A program made the position numbers and the translations under genes. This document shows, in pieces, positions 48,001 through 58,737 of a DNA stretch of 64,000 bases; position 1 is the stretch's first letter, and the number at the start of each line of letters is the position of its first letter. The notes beneath the pieces were generated by a model. That model searched no databases. It was not told the origin of the DNA and worked only from the letters and a program-made list of their open reading frames with translations. This DNA is from Turritopsis dohrnii (Eukaryota; Cnidaria; Hydrozoa; Anthoathecata; Oceaniidae), in contig BQMF02000014.1 in NCBI GenBank assembly GCA_027922465.2, positions 496,001-560,000 on the forward strand, given 5' to 3'.

Positions 48001-51000
48001 AACCAATCATTAGAAGTTGAGGAACTATCTGCAGCCGTTGCGAGATTGACTTTCGACAGCGACAAGGAAAAGCATGACCAAAAGTCATTGCTTATTGAAC
48101 TACAGGCACGAAACACAGTCCTCAGTGGTACCATTGAGAAAAACAAAGAGCTAATTAAGGCTAACGAAAAAATAGAAGCTGAGTTGAAGAACAAGATTGA
48201 CAGCTTGGAGAGTGAGTTGAGAACATGGACAGGTGGAAACCGTGGGGAAAATGATGGCCAACAAGAGAATCAAAGCAAGCCCAACTTAGACTATGACCCT
48301 ATATCACATCTAGAATTCAAAATGAACGAAAAACTGGAGAGAATGGAAGAAAGCATCAAACAATCCCTGCTTAATACTATGAAAGATATCATTCCGCAAC
48401 GAAATGTCGATGCTCCTGAACCTGACGACAAAATATTTTCATACGCTAATGCGGTTAAACAAAGTGAGAACAGCAAATTCGAAAGGAAGAACGACATACA
48501 AAAGATCATACTTGATGCGAAAAATGAAGAGTTAGCGGAAGATCAGCAAAAGAAGCTTAGGTCCTGTAACATCATCATTCATGGAATTGCTGAAACACCA
48601 GGCGTTGATGAAAAAACCAACAAGCAACATGATAGAGAATTTTTTGATGAGCTACTGGCAAATATACACGTATCACCAGTGGGTATAAAGAACGTCATGC
48701 GACTTGGTCAGATATCACCAGATAAAATAAGACCTTTGAAGATCATCCTAGAAAGTAACGATGATAAAGCGAAAGTAATGAATAACCTTTCAAATTTGAA
48801 AGGAAATGAAGCATTCAGAAAAATTAGTGTAACAGACGACTACACATTGGCAGAAAGAGCTTTAATTAAACGGTGGGGAGAGAAAGCGAAAGAGAAAAAC
48901 CAAGAAGAAGGAAGCGAATCCCAACATATTTGGAAAGTGAGAGGGAATCCAAAAAACGGCCTCCGTCTTATGAAGTTCCTGAAGAGTCAACCCATTCAGC
49001 AGCAAATACGAAAGAAAGTGACCTTTCAATTATAAAAAGTAACCCGAATAAAGAATCAAAAAATAAAACAGTGCATTCAATCAAAGATGACCTTACAAAA
49101 AAATGTAACACAACAAAAAAATTTCATGTCGACCACTCAAAGTTGGGTACCGCAAAGTGCAAAGTCTGTCACAAAACTATTAAAAAAGGTGATCTTCGTC
49201 TTGGAAAATACGTTTCATATAAAAGCCAATATATTCTTCAGTACATCCACGTCTTTTTCTGCGGTGGTCGACTAGAATCACAGACTACACCCTACAAGGA
49301 AATGCCGGTAAATACACAAGAACTTGATGGTTTCGACTCGTTAACTAACTTAGAAAAATCTCGTGTTAAAGACTTCCTTGATCAAGTAAACTCGCTGAAA
49401 ATGTCTTTGGAAGACATAAACCAAAACACGCTACCAACAAGATCTAACCGGAGAAGAAATCTTAGCAATAAGCACCACTCTCTTCGCATTCTATACACCA
49501 ACGCAGATCAATTCACAGCATCGAAGAAAGTCGAACTTTTAGATCGCGTACAAAAGTCTAAGCCACATATTATTGCAATCTGCGAAATGAAACCGAAAAA
49601 TGGAAACGAGCGCATGGGCCAAGACTACGATATACCCAATTACACATTCCACCACGTTAATTTGGAAGCAGATTCAACTGTTGGTCGCGGTATTGCTATC
49701 TACACCCACTCATCAATATCAAATTCAGTGATTCAAATTAAAGTCCCAAACAAATTCGAAGAAGTCTGTTTACTAGAAATAAAGCTTCACGCTGGAGATT
49801 TGCTCTTGTTTGGTTGCATGTATCGCAGTCCCACCCCTCGCACTGGTGCTGAAGAGAACAACAAAAAATTGAATGAATTACTCAAGACTGTATGTGGTAG
49901 GAAAAAGTATACTCATAAATGCTTTGTTGGCGACTATAACTTCAGGCGTATCAACTGGCGGAACATGACTACCAACTGCAATGAAGAAAGTAAGGAATCG
50001 AATTTTATCGAGACTGTACGTGACTGTTATCTTTTTCAACACGTAAAAGAAGCGACGCGACAACGTGGAACAGACAATCCATCCTTAATCGACCTGATAC
50101 TAACTGACGAATTAATGCAAGTTTCAAACATAGATCATCAGGCACCGCTTGGCAAAAGTGACCACTCTGTGATCTCTTTTAATTATCACTGTTACTTAGA
50201 CTACTCCACAGTTGGAAAGTGGCATGTTTATCACAAAGCAAATTACAATTCTATGCGAGAAGAGCTTGAGACTTCGTCTTGGAGTAACACCTTTGTAGCC
50301 AAAAACAAAAACAAAAAGGTAGAAGAAATTTGGAACGCACTCAAGGAAAAGTTAATGGATCTGCGAAATCGTTTTGTACCTGTTAGTAAAGGTGCAGCAA
50401 AATGGAATCTAAAAGGCAGCATCCCCATATCTCAATCACTCCGAACATCAATAAAAAATAAGCGTACACTGTTTAGACGATGGATGTCAAAAAAAAGATA
50501 ATCTTGGTGTGATTACCATAGCCAACCGCAATGCGTACACTAAAGAACGGAACAAAGTTAGGGGATTAATTCGAAAAGAAAAGCGATCATTCGAAAAAGG
50601 CATTGCTGATGAAGCAACGAAAAATCCTAAAAGGTTCTGGGCGTATACACGAAGCAAACTCAAGACGAAAACTGGCGTAGCACCTCTTCTGAGCAACGCT
50701 GCTAACGAGAAGTCCATCAAATTCGAAGACAAAGAGAAAGCTAATATCCTGCAGCGACAATTTGTCAGCGTCTTCACGAAAGAAAAAGATACAATAATTC
50801 CAACACTCGAACAACAAACACGAGAGAAATTATCTAACCTCAAAATTTCCGAAGAAGATGTCACGTCGGTTATTCTTAAACTTAGCCCCAACAAATCCTG
50901 TGGACCAGATGAAATACACCCAATGATGCTAATTGAACTTAAAAACTACATCGTATCCCCACTCACTCTTCTTTACCGAAAGACACTTGCTGAAGGACGC

Positions 51001-54000
51001 GTACCTCACGACTGGAAGAAAGCCATTGTCTCCCCGATATACAAAAAAGGACCAAAAAATATTGCAGAAAACTACAGGCCGATAAGCTTAACATCCATTG
51101 TTTGCAAAATTATGGAAACTTTGATAAAAAATTCCATCGTTAGTCATCTGAGGAACTTGAATCTTGTGTCGAAATACCAACATGGTTTCATAAAAGGACG
51201 CTCAACAACAACTCAGTTGTTATTATACTTGGATAAATGTACCGAAATTATTGGAAAAGGGGGAATCGTTGATGCTATATACTTTGATTTCGCCAAAGCG
51301 TTTGATACCGTCCCACATAAAAGACTGTTAAAAAAACTCGAAGCGTATGGCATTCAAGGAAACATGCTACTATGGATAAAGGCGTTTCTTTCAAATCGGC
51401 TACAAGTAGTAAGAGTTAATGGAACTGATTCTGAGCCAGCAGAAGTATTGAGTGGAATACCGCAAGGAAGTGTTCTCGGTCCCTTACTTTTTATCATTTA
51501 TATCAATGACCTACCTGATAATGTCAAATCCAACATATTTTTATTCGCTGATGACACGAAGCTTATGAAAGAGGTAAATTCAAACGATGATGCGAAGCTA
51601 CTACAAGATGATATCAACTGCTTAGAAGAATGGTCAAGAAAGTGGCTCCTTCAATTTAACAACAAAAAGTGCCACGTTCTCCACCTTGGTAAACCTCGAA
51701 ACATTAAATGTACCTACCCCTACACGCTAAATGGTCACAAACTAGAAACAACGTCCATAGAAAAAGATCTTGAAGTTTTATTGGACAGTGAGTTAAATTT
51801 TCAAGCGCATATGGCTGAGAAAATAAAGAAGGCTAATGCAATGATGGGATTAATACGGCGAAGTTTTAGCTTTCTGGATGGCAATCTATTTGTTAAACTC
51901 TTCACATCATTTGTAAGACCGCATCTCGAATACGGGCAGTCAGTATGGAGTCCACACTTGCTGAAAGATATCAACACTGTAGAAAACGTTCAACGTCGCG
52001 CCACAAGGTTCATTGATGGGTTCTCTTATCTTGACTATGCAACACGTCTCCGGAATTTGAACCTTCCGTCCCTGAAGTACCGTCGAGCCTGTGGTGATAT
52101 GATTGAGCTCTTTAAGCACTTCCACAATTACGACGCCGAAATATTGTCTAGCAAATTCAAACGTACAACACGACCGAGTAGGAAGCATGAAAATCAAATT
52201 GAAAGACAGACGCCGAAAGACGGGATTCGTGGGGTAGAAACCAACTCGTTTTACCACCGTGCTGTAAAAACATGGAACGAACTACCAAAATCTGTTGCCC
52301 ATGCAAAGAGCATTGGCGAATTCAAACGCAATTTAGACGAGCATTGGATGCAACAACGATACGTATGACCTAACCTAACAATGAGCGATTCATAGAGGCT
52401 TTGGAAGCCTGCGAATTGTATTTCGTAAATAATAATAATAATAATAATAATAATAGAACGAGTCATGACCTCATCTTGTTCTCACTAACCCAAACAAATA
52501 TAACAAAGTTTTCACCATGAAGCTTTCATGAACTGAGATCGTCAGATAAACTGTATGCAAGTCCCACTTACCAGTCTCTGCCGCCACAAACAGCGGCGTT
52601 CTCTTTTTATAATCTCGGTCATTGATATGTGCGCCCAGGCGCAACATAACCTTCAATGAATTTGAAGCATTGTTTTTTGCTGCATAGTGCATGGGCGTCT
52701 GCAATTCACCCTCTGTTTGCGCTGTGAGATCAGCTAAAATCCAAATAATAAATGAAGAATTCCAATGAATGCATTGAAGACAGTGGAATCTCTCTATCTC
52801 GATTACCCTCTATCTCGATCATTCTCTATCTCGAACAAATTTTTCGGTCCCTTGCGAGTTCGAGATAGAGAGATTCCACTGTATTTATAAAAGCATCGCA
52901 AAAGAAAAGCAGCTTCTCAATGTTTTATGGACAGTTTTTACTACATAAAGTATGCCTACCTAACTGCAAAAATCACTCATGAATCACTCATGAATACACA
53001 ACACAGGTGACTGTCTATCTGTTATGAAAAGGGAAATTGGGTAAGCTTAATATAGGAAAATGTCATCTAAGCTTTTAACGTCTATCGGCTCTTCCAAAAT
53101 TCTCTTGAAAAAAACGCGTCTAAAAATTGTATAAAAATCATCAAAAAACACAACGAAAAAGAGCATTTTCAATGGAAAAGTGTATATGTTTCCATATAAA
53201 TGTACTCCTTCGCAGTAATTTATAACTGGTTTGTAAACTGGATCCGGAGTATAAGTTTTGTGGTGAATTGACTCTATACGCGTTACTTATAATTTAAAAA
53301 CATTTCACTATTTTGTTGGAAGCGCTGCGAAGGAGTACATTTCTATAGAAACATACACATTATTTCAATGAAAGTGCTCTTGGTCGCAGTGACTTTTTTA
53401 TGATTTTGCCTACTGAGTTCAACCAATCATCACTTTGACAATAACAACAAGGTTCTATGACGACATCACCGCCGTCCGTATATTCAAACAGGCAAGAAAC
53501 CCTGGGTTCGAGGTTGACAAGAACTTGCTTACTGCGCAATTTCAGAACAGTTTCATTGTATTTTATTGTAAAACTTTCTCTGTCCAACGACAATTGTGGT
53601 AAAGTGCCTGTAGCAGAATAATTGTTAAAGCGACGAATTGAATTGAGTTTGAATTGAATTTGAATTGAACCGAGATCCTCTTATCAGCTCTTAAAATTGT
53701 GATTAAGATACTATGGAGATTGACAAGTCATTACACAGGAAATACTGTGTTTCCTATGATGTATTTTATCTTTTATTTTAGCTGATAAGTAAGGTAAAGA
53801 AATTCTTATGGAAAAGTAATCGGACTTAATGATTGATCCCTAATAAGTACCTTATCGGGGATAATTTCGTCGGGGAAAAGTGACGAAATTTTTGCTTCGT
53901 GATGAAAATTAAAATTAGAATTAAGAGAGAGCTCCTCCCCTGCTATGTTGCTGTTTCGCCTCCATTGTTTACCTTCGAGATTAATGCTACGTTACTAGGC

Positions 54001-57000
54001 GGGGGTAAGAAAAGTATGTATGTACCAGTTGGAGGCCTACTGAAGGTGAAAAGTGGCCTTCTTACCAACAGCAACTTCATCATCTATTCAAGATTACTCT
54101 AGCAACCTAAACAGATCAATTACGTCGATACCATTGAATGGGACATTTTATACACTTTTTTCTTCCAATTTTGCTTTGATTTACCAATTTTCTCTCCGTA
54201 AAATGTATTGTAAAAATGTTTGAAAGAGCAAGGCGGCTGATCAGTTAAAGGTTTTATTCACAGGCCTTTGAGTTCATAAAATTATTTACGTGCGAAAAAA
54301 TAGGCTTATATGAAAGTTCCTGCTGAAACCTTGTATCTTACATACCAGGTTATTCTCTTTGATCTCAAACATGTCATTGTCAAACATTTTTAATAACCTC
54401 CTCCGTCAAGCATACTTTCGTACAAACAAAGTGCCTTTCAAGTATTTCCTAGTGCGTTGCGTCCATTAAGATCTTTGATCCGTGGTTGGCTTTTAAGCCT
54501 ATCCTTTTGTGCGCACTTGTAGCTCGACCCAGGGTTGAAATAAATCTTATCTATTGATAAAGGTTTAAAAGGTTCAACTCTTAGATAGACAAGTTAAATG
54601 ATTTTGTTTTTTATGCACATAACTATAGCAGATTTTCCATTTTACGCTCCCATTCAAACGAATTAACTCCCCGAACACCTTATGAATAACACTCGATGTT
54701 ACGTTACTATACAGACGAATATTGGCGAAACTTGTATGTTGGGGAATAAACTCAAAATCTTCTGTTGTGCTTTCCGTGAAATAAAGTATAATTTCTATCA
54801 TCTTGCACAATTTTTATAATTTTGGCATTTTTGCGTGAAAATATTTTTCATATCAATTGTTCGTTCATTTTTAAAAAGGTATTCATATCACTGACTACTA
54901 ACAAAAAAGCACATCACGGATGATATCAAAGAGTTACCGAAATGAATAGAAAAATCACTATCTGGATGACCTATGGTTCGTGTGTCAAATTGCAACCATC
55001 AGACTTCATGGTGTAAACCTTGTGAAATGTGTCTGGGTTAGTGAGGGTAAGGGTCGGACTTAGCCTCATTTGTTCAAATATATTTGTAAGTGTTTTCACC
55101 GTTTAAATGTAATGGTTGCAATTTGTCACATGAGCATACTTTGATAGAAAAAAAAATAAAAGTTCTCTGTTTTAGACCTGCATGTTATTATTGAAACCAC
55201 CGTTTCTCAACTGATTTTAATAACTTTTTCATTTCAAAATTTCGGTATTGGTTACATGATGACGGTGTTGAAAAATTCCAAACCGCAAAAGGTATCATTC
55301 ATTTGACAATTAATTTGTATAGATGCAAAACAATCATCACTGCAATCCACGAGTTCAAGAAAATTTAACAGGGTTGATATGCGTCACCAGCTTAGATGAC
55401 ATCAAAATTAAATTTGCCTGCTTTCCTCTTCATAACAGATAGATTGTCGCCTCTGTTGTGCATTCTGTTAAAAGCAGAGCGATTATCCAGCTCACAGCTG
55501 TCCGATTAAAACCAGTTGAAGCATACCGTGTTAAAATTCTAGAGAATTTGAAACATTTATAGGCTGGAAATAGGCGTCTAATCGGTTTACTTTTACAAGG
55601 ATGTTTACTGGAGAGCTTCATAATCCTGCTTTCGGTATGATGGGTTGGCTCCTTGTAAACGTTCATGAATTTTCGTTTATTGCTAAATAGTTCTCTACTA
55701 GTTTGCGATCGAGAATTTGTTATTTCTGCCTGCCTGGAGAAGACAAAGAGACACTAAGAGACTAGACTATAAATAGAAACGTAATGCTTTATGCTTCAAT
55801 ACGAATGAGGAACTTTCAACAATATACATAGCATGATCGAACCTTCCTCGAATATTCTGTTTAGGTCCTGTATTACGAGTAAGCCAATAAGTGCGGCCTC
55901 GTTTTGAAGATTTTAATTACTTTTTAAATATCGTACTCTACGGAAAGGAGTCATTATATGAATATTACTTAGTATTAAGAAAAATAGTTGATGAAACAAT
56001 AGATTGTATAGAAACGAGGCTAAACTTGATAGCAAGGCATTAACACTCTAGTCCGAAATTCCTATCGAGAAGTTAGAAAAGTGATGACGTATGAAACAGC
56101 TGACGTCAACATTAATTAAAATATGATCTTGATTACCAGTGGTTTGTAGTTGAAACTCAGTTGTTATGGTTTGAGACAACGAGTACAAACTACTTCATTA
56201 GAAACCTGTCTCGTATAGATAAACTCTAGCATTATATTGCAATATCACGTATCAATACGAACCCATCATGGTATATTTATCTGCGCTATAATTAGTTACA
56301 TACCAACTCATTTTGAATAATGGAGTTGATGCATCATTCCCCGCCCATCTAATCTCCCTCCAACATGTTGTCATAAGCTTACTAATTGTAATCGTGACCT
56401 AATAGTTTTGCTTGTCTGGGATTTTGTTGGTTGTTCACGCCGAGTGTCTTTTCGACACATGATTTCTATAAGTTTTTCCGACAAGATGCGGACTTGTTTA
56501 CGATCAACACTGCTGAGGTTTCTTTCATGTAGACACGTCATAAAGGTCGACATGTCGGCCTGACGGAGCATAAGCTAAGTAGGGACCCTTTCTTTCAAAA
56601 AAGGAAATTCTGAAGCGGAAATTGGAGCGTCGAATGTTATCCACTTTATAGTAACTTATTAATAAAAATTCACCTACCGCCATTTTCTACAAGAAACTCC
56701 ACCATCTCTTCGTAATCAACCGCTGCCGCTAAATGGAGTGACGTTCTACCAAAGCCGTCGGACTTGTTAATGTCGGCTCCATGTTCGATGGCAAACTTAG
56801 CAATATCTGGATGCCAGCCGCGCGCAATTTCGTGCATGACTGTTTGACCGTGTCTGTCTGAGAAATTGATGTCCGCACCTCCATCAAGTAGAGACTCAAC
56901 GAAGTTTAAATCAATCACCTCTTCTTCGTCGCGAGTCTTCGCCAACTTTGAGAAGTAAACGATGAGAGCTCGACAACTCGCCAAATTAAACCCGTTTTCG

Positions 57001-57329
57001 TTTGTTGTAACGCGAGTCTTTCTAAAATAATTGGTCGTCAAATTTGTAGAGCGCAACTCTTCGAAATCTAAGTCTTCCAGATCGGAGTCTAGAGTTCCGT
57101 ATGTAGCTTTTGTCAGTTTGCAAGTTGATTTTCGGACTGTTTCGGCTTCTTCAATCGGAGCAGGTCCAATCCGATAAAAATCGGTCTTGTGTTTTTCGAC
57201 GCGGCGTTTACAAACATAAGTGGCGTATTTTTCGCCGACATCCAAAGCGATAGTTTTAGTGATTTGATCAGCAATACAGTTTTTAATCATTTCTTCTGAA
57301 AGATATTCGTTATAAACCTCTTGATCCAT
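39093..57329 (-). CDS. Ankyrin-repeat TRP-like cation channel, eight exons
   Basis: Exons on the minus strand: 57329-56678, 52733-52572, 46711-46332, 45930-45673, 44831-44456, 43195-43023, 40965-40654 and 40106-39093. All introns are GT-AG and all phases join, giving about 1,108 residues; the donor at 40654 is least certain. Residues about 150-300 hold ankyrin repeats (GRTSLHLAAAVDYEEMVEFL; TPMHYAAKN; TPLFVAAET). Six membrane segments follow: S1 in KLLAINMFYTCIW, S2 in LVLELIGVTLTVYF, S3 in WNIFEWAAYVVIL, S4 in ALGLIVIWLRFMRSC, S5 in FAFLFFEFFIPYTV, a pore loop with MGPFDWPGL, S6 in GVVCMNLYIALLSDTF. The tail has a coiled-coil stretch and RRRRRKKK. This is the TRP superfamily plan: a plasma-membrane cation channel. 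Subfamily (A, V or other) cannot be settled by eye. It is unlikely to be a retrocopy; introns are loaded with transposons. Confidence 0.88.
41410..41565. repeat. MITE copy, CTTCATGGTGTAAACCTTGT family
   Basis: Ends CAACTTGAAAGCATCAAA and TTTGATGGTTTCAAGTTG. Its core GGTTAGTGAGGGTAAGGGTC is shared with the copy at 54980-55135, whose ends read CAAATTGCAACCATCA and its inverse. Confidence 0.65.
41682..42398. mobile_element. 717-bp MITE with 32-bp perfect ends in a channel-gene intron
   Basis: CATGGAGGTATAAAACAG.. GAACGAACT is inverted exactly at 42367-42398, with CATCCGTGATGCGCT / GCGCATCACGGATAG further in. ATATAAA flanks both sides (41675-41681; 42399-42405), a 7-bp target duplication. No gene inside. 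Exact ends suggest recent activity. Confidence 0.85.
42463..42523. repeat. Interrupted hairpin in intron
   Basis: GAAGTCGTGTGTTACAT pairs with ATGTAACACATGATATGACTTC around an inner palindrome AACCATGATGGTT. It has no clear function. Confidence 0.55.
43303..43533. mobile_element. 231-bp foldback MITE, GGGTAATATGG ends
   Basis: GGGTAATATGG..GATGGGTCGGC and GCCGACCCATC..CCATATTACCC are inverted; the inner arms AGAGCCTTAGAAACCGATAT are also inverted. TA flanks both sides. Confidence 0.75.
43878..43943. repeat. Three 22-bp direct repeats
   Basis: ATGCATCATGGATCAT followed by ACAACT, GCACCT or ACAATT, in tandem in an intron. Each unit contains near-palindromic ATGATCCATGATGCAT on the other strand. 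Simple minisatellite. Confidence 0.8.
47082..47212. mobile_element. 130-bp palindromic MITE with a TTAGGG-rich loop
   Basis: ATAATGACCCCTTAGAATAT..TTACGCTTATGACCT is almost perfectly inverted at 47160-47212. The loop reads TTAGGGTTAGGGTTAGG, two and a half telomere-type units. Confidence 0.8.
47366..47473 (+). ncRNA. U6 spliceosomal snRNA sequence, probable retrocopy fused to the LINE
   Basis: From ACATATATTAAAAT to the T tract this is U6: ACGATACAGAGAAGATTAGC includes the ACAGAGA box and the AGC triad, then GGCCCCTGCGCAAGGATGAC and GTGAAGCGTTCC, ending in seven T. The 5' stem (GTTAGACTTCGGTGGCAC) is poorly paired and two normally invariant positions differ (ATATTAAAATTAGAAC). No TATA box is seen 25-30 bp upstream, where a U6 pol III promoter would need one. 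LINE sequence starts right after the T tract in the same orientation. Real U6 identity is certain; expression as a functional gene is doubtful. Confidence 0.9.
47731..49035 (+). CDS. LINE ORF1: PHD-finger, coiled-coil, RRM-like nucleic-acid chaperone
   Basis: 434 residues from ATG at 47731. Residues about 10-72 form a PHD-type zinc finger (CTWTVC..LTCSEC, HYRC, FRCGSC). Residues about 90-170 are heptad-rich and coiled-coil-like (KNKELIKANEKIEAELKNK). The C-terminal third resembles the RRM-like domain of L1-type ORF1p (CNIIIHGIAE, MRLGQ, RPLKIIL, DDYTLAERALI). Such proteins coat LINE RNA and help reverse transcription. The last 26 codons overlap the ORF2 frame, and an in-phase A AAA AAC heptamer lies at 48951-48957. 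Confidence 0.85.
   Translation: MEESESNESATCTWTVCNNESENQDFRLTCSECKRFVHYRCSKLPAYEIQNIINHRKKKKKGNIFRCGSCTPVDKEIVLHMAEGQMNDRLNQSLEVEELSAAVARLTFDSDKEKHDQKSLLIELQARNTVLSGTIEKNKELIKANEKIEAELKNKIDSLESELRTWTGGNRGENDGQQENQSKPNLDYDPISHLEFKMNEKLERMEESIKQSLLNTMKDIIPQRNVDAPEPDDKIFSYANAVKQSENSKFERKNDIQKIILDAKNEELAEDQQKKLRSCNIIIHGIAETPGVDEKTNKQHDREFFDELLANIHVSPVGIKNVMRLGQISPDKIRPLKIILESNDDKAKVMNNLSNLKGNEAFRKISVTDDYTLAERALIKRWGEKAKEKNQEEGSESQHIWKVRGNPKNGLRLMKFLKSQPIQQQIRKKVTFQL
48951..48957 (+). promoter_or_regulatory. Candidate -1 ribosomal frameshift site A AAA AAC
   Basis: In the ORF1 frame the codons are AAA (48952) and AAC (48955) preceded by A, the classic X XXY YYZ slippery heptamer used by several retroviral and retroelement gag-pol junctions. 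A -1 slip here enters the ORF2 frame, which is open from before this point. ORF2 has no ATG until the codon for residue MPVNTQ, downstream of its zinc finger, so frameshifting would be the simplest way to translate that part. No stimulatory pseudoknot was established. Confidence 0.5.
48957..52368 (+). pseudogene. LINE ORF2: PARP-type zinc finger, AP endonuclease, reverse transcriptase (one frameshift)
   Basis: Open to 50501, then continuing from about 50497 in the next frame to 52368; one extra A in an A8 run explains the break. First comes a zf-PARP-like module: KFHVDHSKLGTAKCKVCH, GDLRLGK, IHVFFC and LDGFDSL, with C-x2-C near 49158-49169 and H..C near 49248-49262. The AP-endonuclease follows: LYTNADQF, ICEMKPKN, GDYNFR and KSDHSVI. 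The RT has SCGPDEIHP, NYRPISLT, FDFAKAFDTVPH, GIPQGSVLGP and the FADDTK catalytic box, with a C-terminal FYHRAVKTWNELP block. No RNase H is seen. It would make target-primed cDNA. The break may be an assembly error in a homopolymer. Confidence 0.85.
52781..52881. mobile_element. 101-bp Tigger-like MITE
   Basis: CAGTGGAATCTCTCTATCTC and the inverse GAGATAGAGAGATTCCACTG, right flank TA, with tandem CTCTATCTCGA units between. End sequence is of pogo/Tigger type. Confidence 0.8.
53128..53412. repeat. Inverted pair of the GCGAAGGAGTACATTTCTAT repeat
   Basis: One copy ends at 53216 (minus reading), the other starts at 53328 (plus), each about 90 bp, ending GTCGCAGTGAC. Related copies occur at 41235-41330, 42910-42990, 45955-46047 and 63905-63990. 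Probably MITE ends; the minus frame 53360-53593 overlapping it is not a channel exon, because flanking exons join in phase without it. Confidence 0.6.
53413..56677. other. First intron of the channel gene, repeat remnants
   Basis: Contains a solo end of the ACCTTATCGGGGATAATTTC MITE at 53848-53885 (full copy at 62003-62197), the 54980-55135 MITE copy, and the 55940-56065 remnant. No open frame here has splice support. Confidence 0.45.
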
Positions 57330-58204
57330 CTTAAAACCTCTCCACTATGTGCTGACGTGTGAATTCAATGAATGCCTCTATATTCGCTTCTTGTACTCTT
57401 TCCATCTAATCCACGATAAATCATCTCATAAACAACGAGTTTTTCCAACGCATCATCAAATATTTTAACACAATTCAGAACGGAATCCTATTATAAGCGT
57501 TCGTCAATAAATAATAAAACACAGAGATTCTTTTGTTATGTCACGCGCGTTTCATTTTTAAATTGAACCACGAGCTAAATGGAAGCCAATGCAAGTAAAT
57601 AATCACTTCTAATTGCACGTCTAAAATAAATTTCAGTTCATCCATTCAACGCAATCCTTTCAATGCAATAAAAATGAATGGATAAATGACACAAATCAGG
57701 AACGACAAAATTCAATTACTCTTAATATGCGATGTTTGAGAAGATTTACTTTCTAATTATATTTTTATGATAACGAGTTTGTTCGCATTACATTCGTACA
57801 TCAGTTTTGTGAAGTTCTTTTATGCAATGGAAAATCCGATTCTATACGAATCGGAAAAAGTAAATTACAAATAAATTACAGAGTCTAAGTACACAAGAAA
57901 CGATTTCTGCCTCAAATTCATAATCGCGGAAATTATCCAATAAAAAAAAAATAGAGGTTTACGATGAAATTTTGTAAACAAGAAAACTACAAAAATATCA
58001 AATGTCAAATGGTTCTGTTTTGTCTCAAATATTTCAATCTGTTTTTATATGTGTGACGTTCCAGGGGATTTTGATATAAAAAAAAAAACAAACGTAAAAC
58101 GTTGAAAAGCGTTGTCCTTTTTTTTTTAATAACGTTACTTCCCTACTTCAAAATTCCCTGGTTCGGTGCGTACAATGAAGGGTAGTTCTCAGAGGCGTAG
58201 CTAG

Positions 58205-58345
58205 AGCTCAGTCAAAATTTGTGGAGGAGAATTTAGTCATTTATGTAGAAAAGGAAAGCGTGAAAAAAATCTAATCGATACTTAAGACTGAAAAAAAATA
58301 TCGTAATGTTGGACTTCTCCACTTTTCTTTGACTGACCCTGAATA
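58205..58345. mobile_element. Short MITE, uninterrupted paralogue of the 34.5-kb insertion site
   Basis: GTCAAAATTTGTGGAGGAG on the left and CTTCTCCACTTTTCTTTGAC on the right are inverted. The inner sequence (TTTAGTCATTT..GAAAAGGAA and TTAAGACTGAAAA..AATGTTGGACT) matches both flanks of the 34547-38041 element. The rest of 57330-58735 holds no supported gene. Confidence 0.75.
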
Positions 58346-58737
58346 CGCTTCTGGTTCTCAGATTGAGAACACCCGGCAAATAAGATTGACATAATGCATT
58401 CTCTCAACAAAAAGCATCTTTTTCTAAACCAAAATCCTTTTATAAATCGGTTTTTTCAATCGTTTCTCATTTCGAAAATGGTATGACATCTGGATCAACC
58501 AATTTGATATTATCCGAAAATATCTCCTTTTTTCGATCGACCACAATAGATTCAGATTGATTGGAAGAGCATCGTGATAGATTGCCGTGGATGAATATCA
58601 GGGTCAATTTGTCAATATTATGTCAGTCTTATCACCGATAAGATCATAATTCGCTCAGAAATCCTACCACAAATTCAACTCAATTACATTTTCTAAACTC
58701 CCATGGCACCTTAGTGAAACAACAGAAATGCTATATA

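Larger units (their letters stand above)
47474..52456 (+). mobile_element. Nearly full-length CR1/L2-like LINE with U6 at its 5' end
   Basis: About 5 kb in a channel-gene intron, antisense to the host gene. It has a 5' UTR of about 250 bp, ORF1 (47731-49035), overlapping ORF2 with endonuclease and reverse transcriptase (to 52368), and ends in an AAT microsatellite (52429-52456) instead of poly-A. The WNELP..FK..LD C-terminal block is typical of the CR1/L2/jockey group. The only lesion is one extra A in an A8 run at 50489-50496. No clean target duplication is visible; AATAGAA occurs both before U6 (47343) and after the tail (52451). Confidence 0.88.

Noticed and set aside
53360..53593. Extra exon of the channel gene (minus-strand open frame)
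   Set aside because: The exons at 56678 and 52733 join in phase through an ankyrin repeat without it, and part of it lies in a dispersed repeat.
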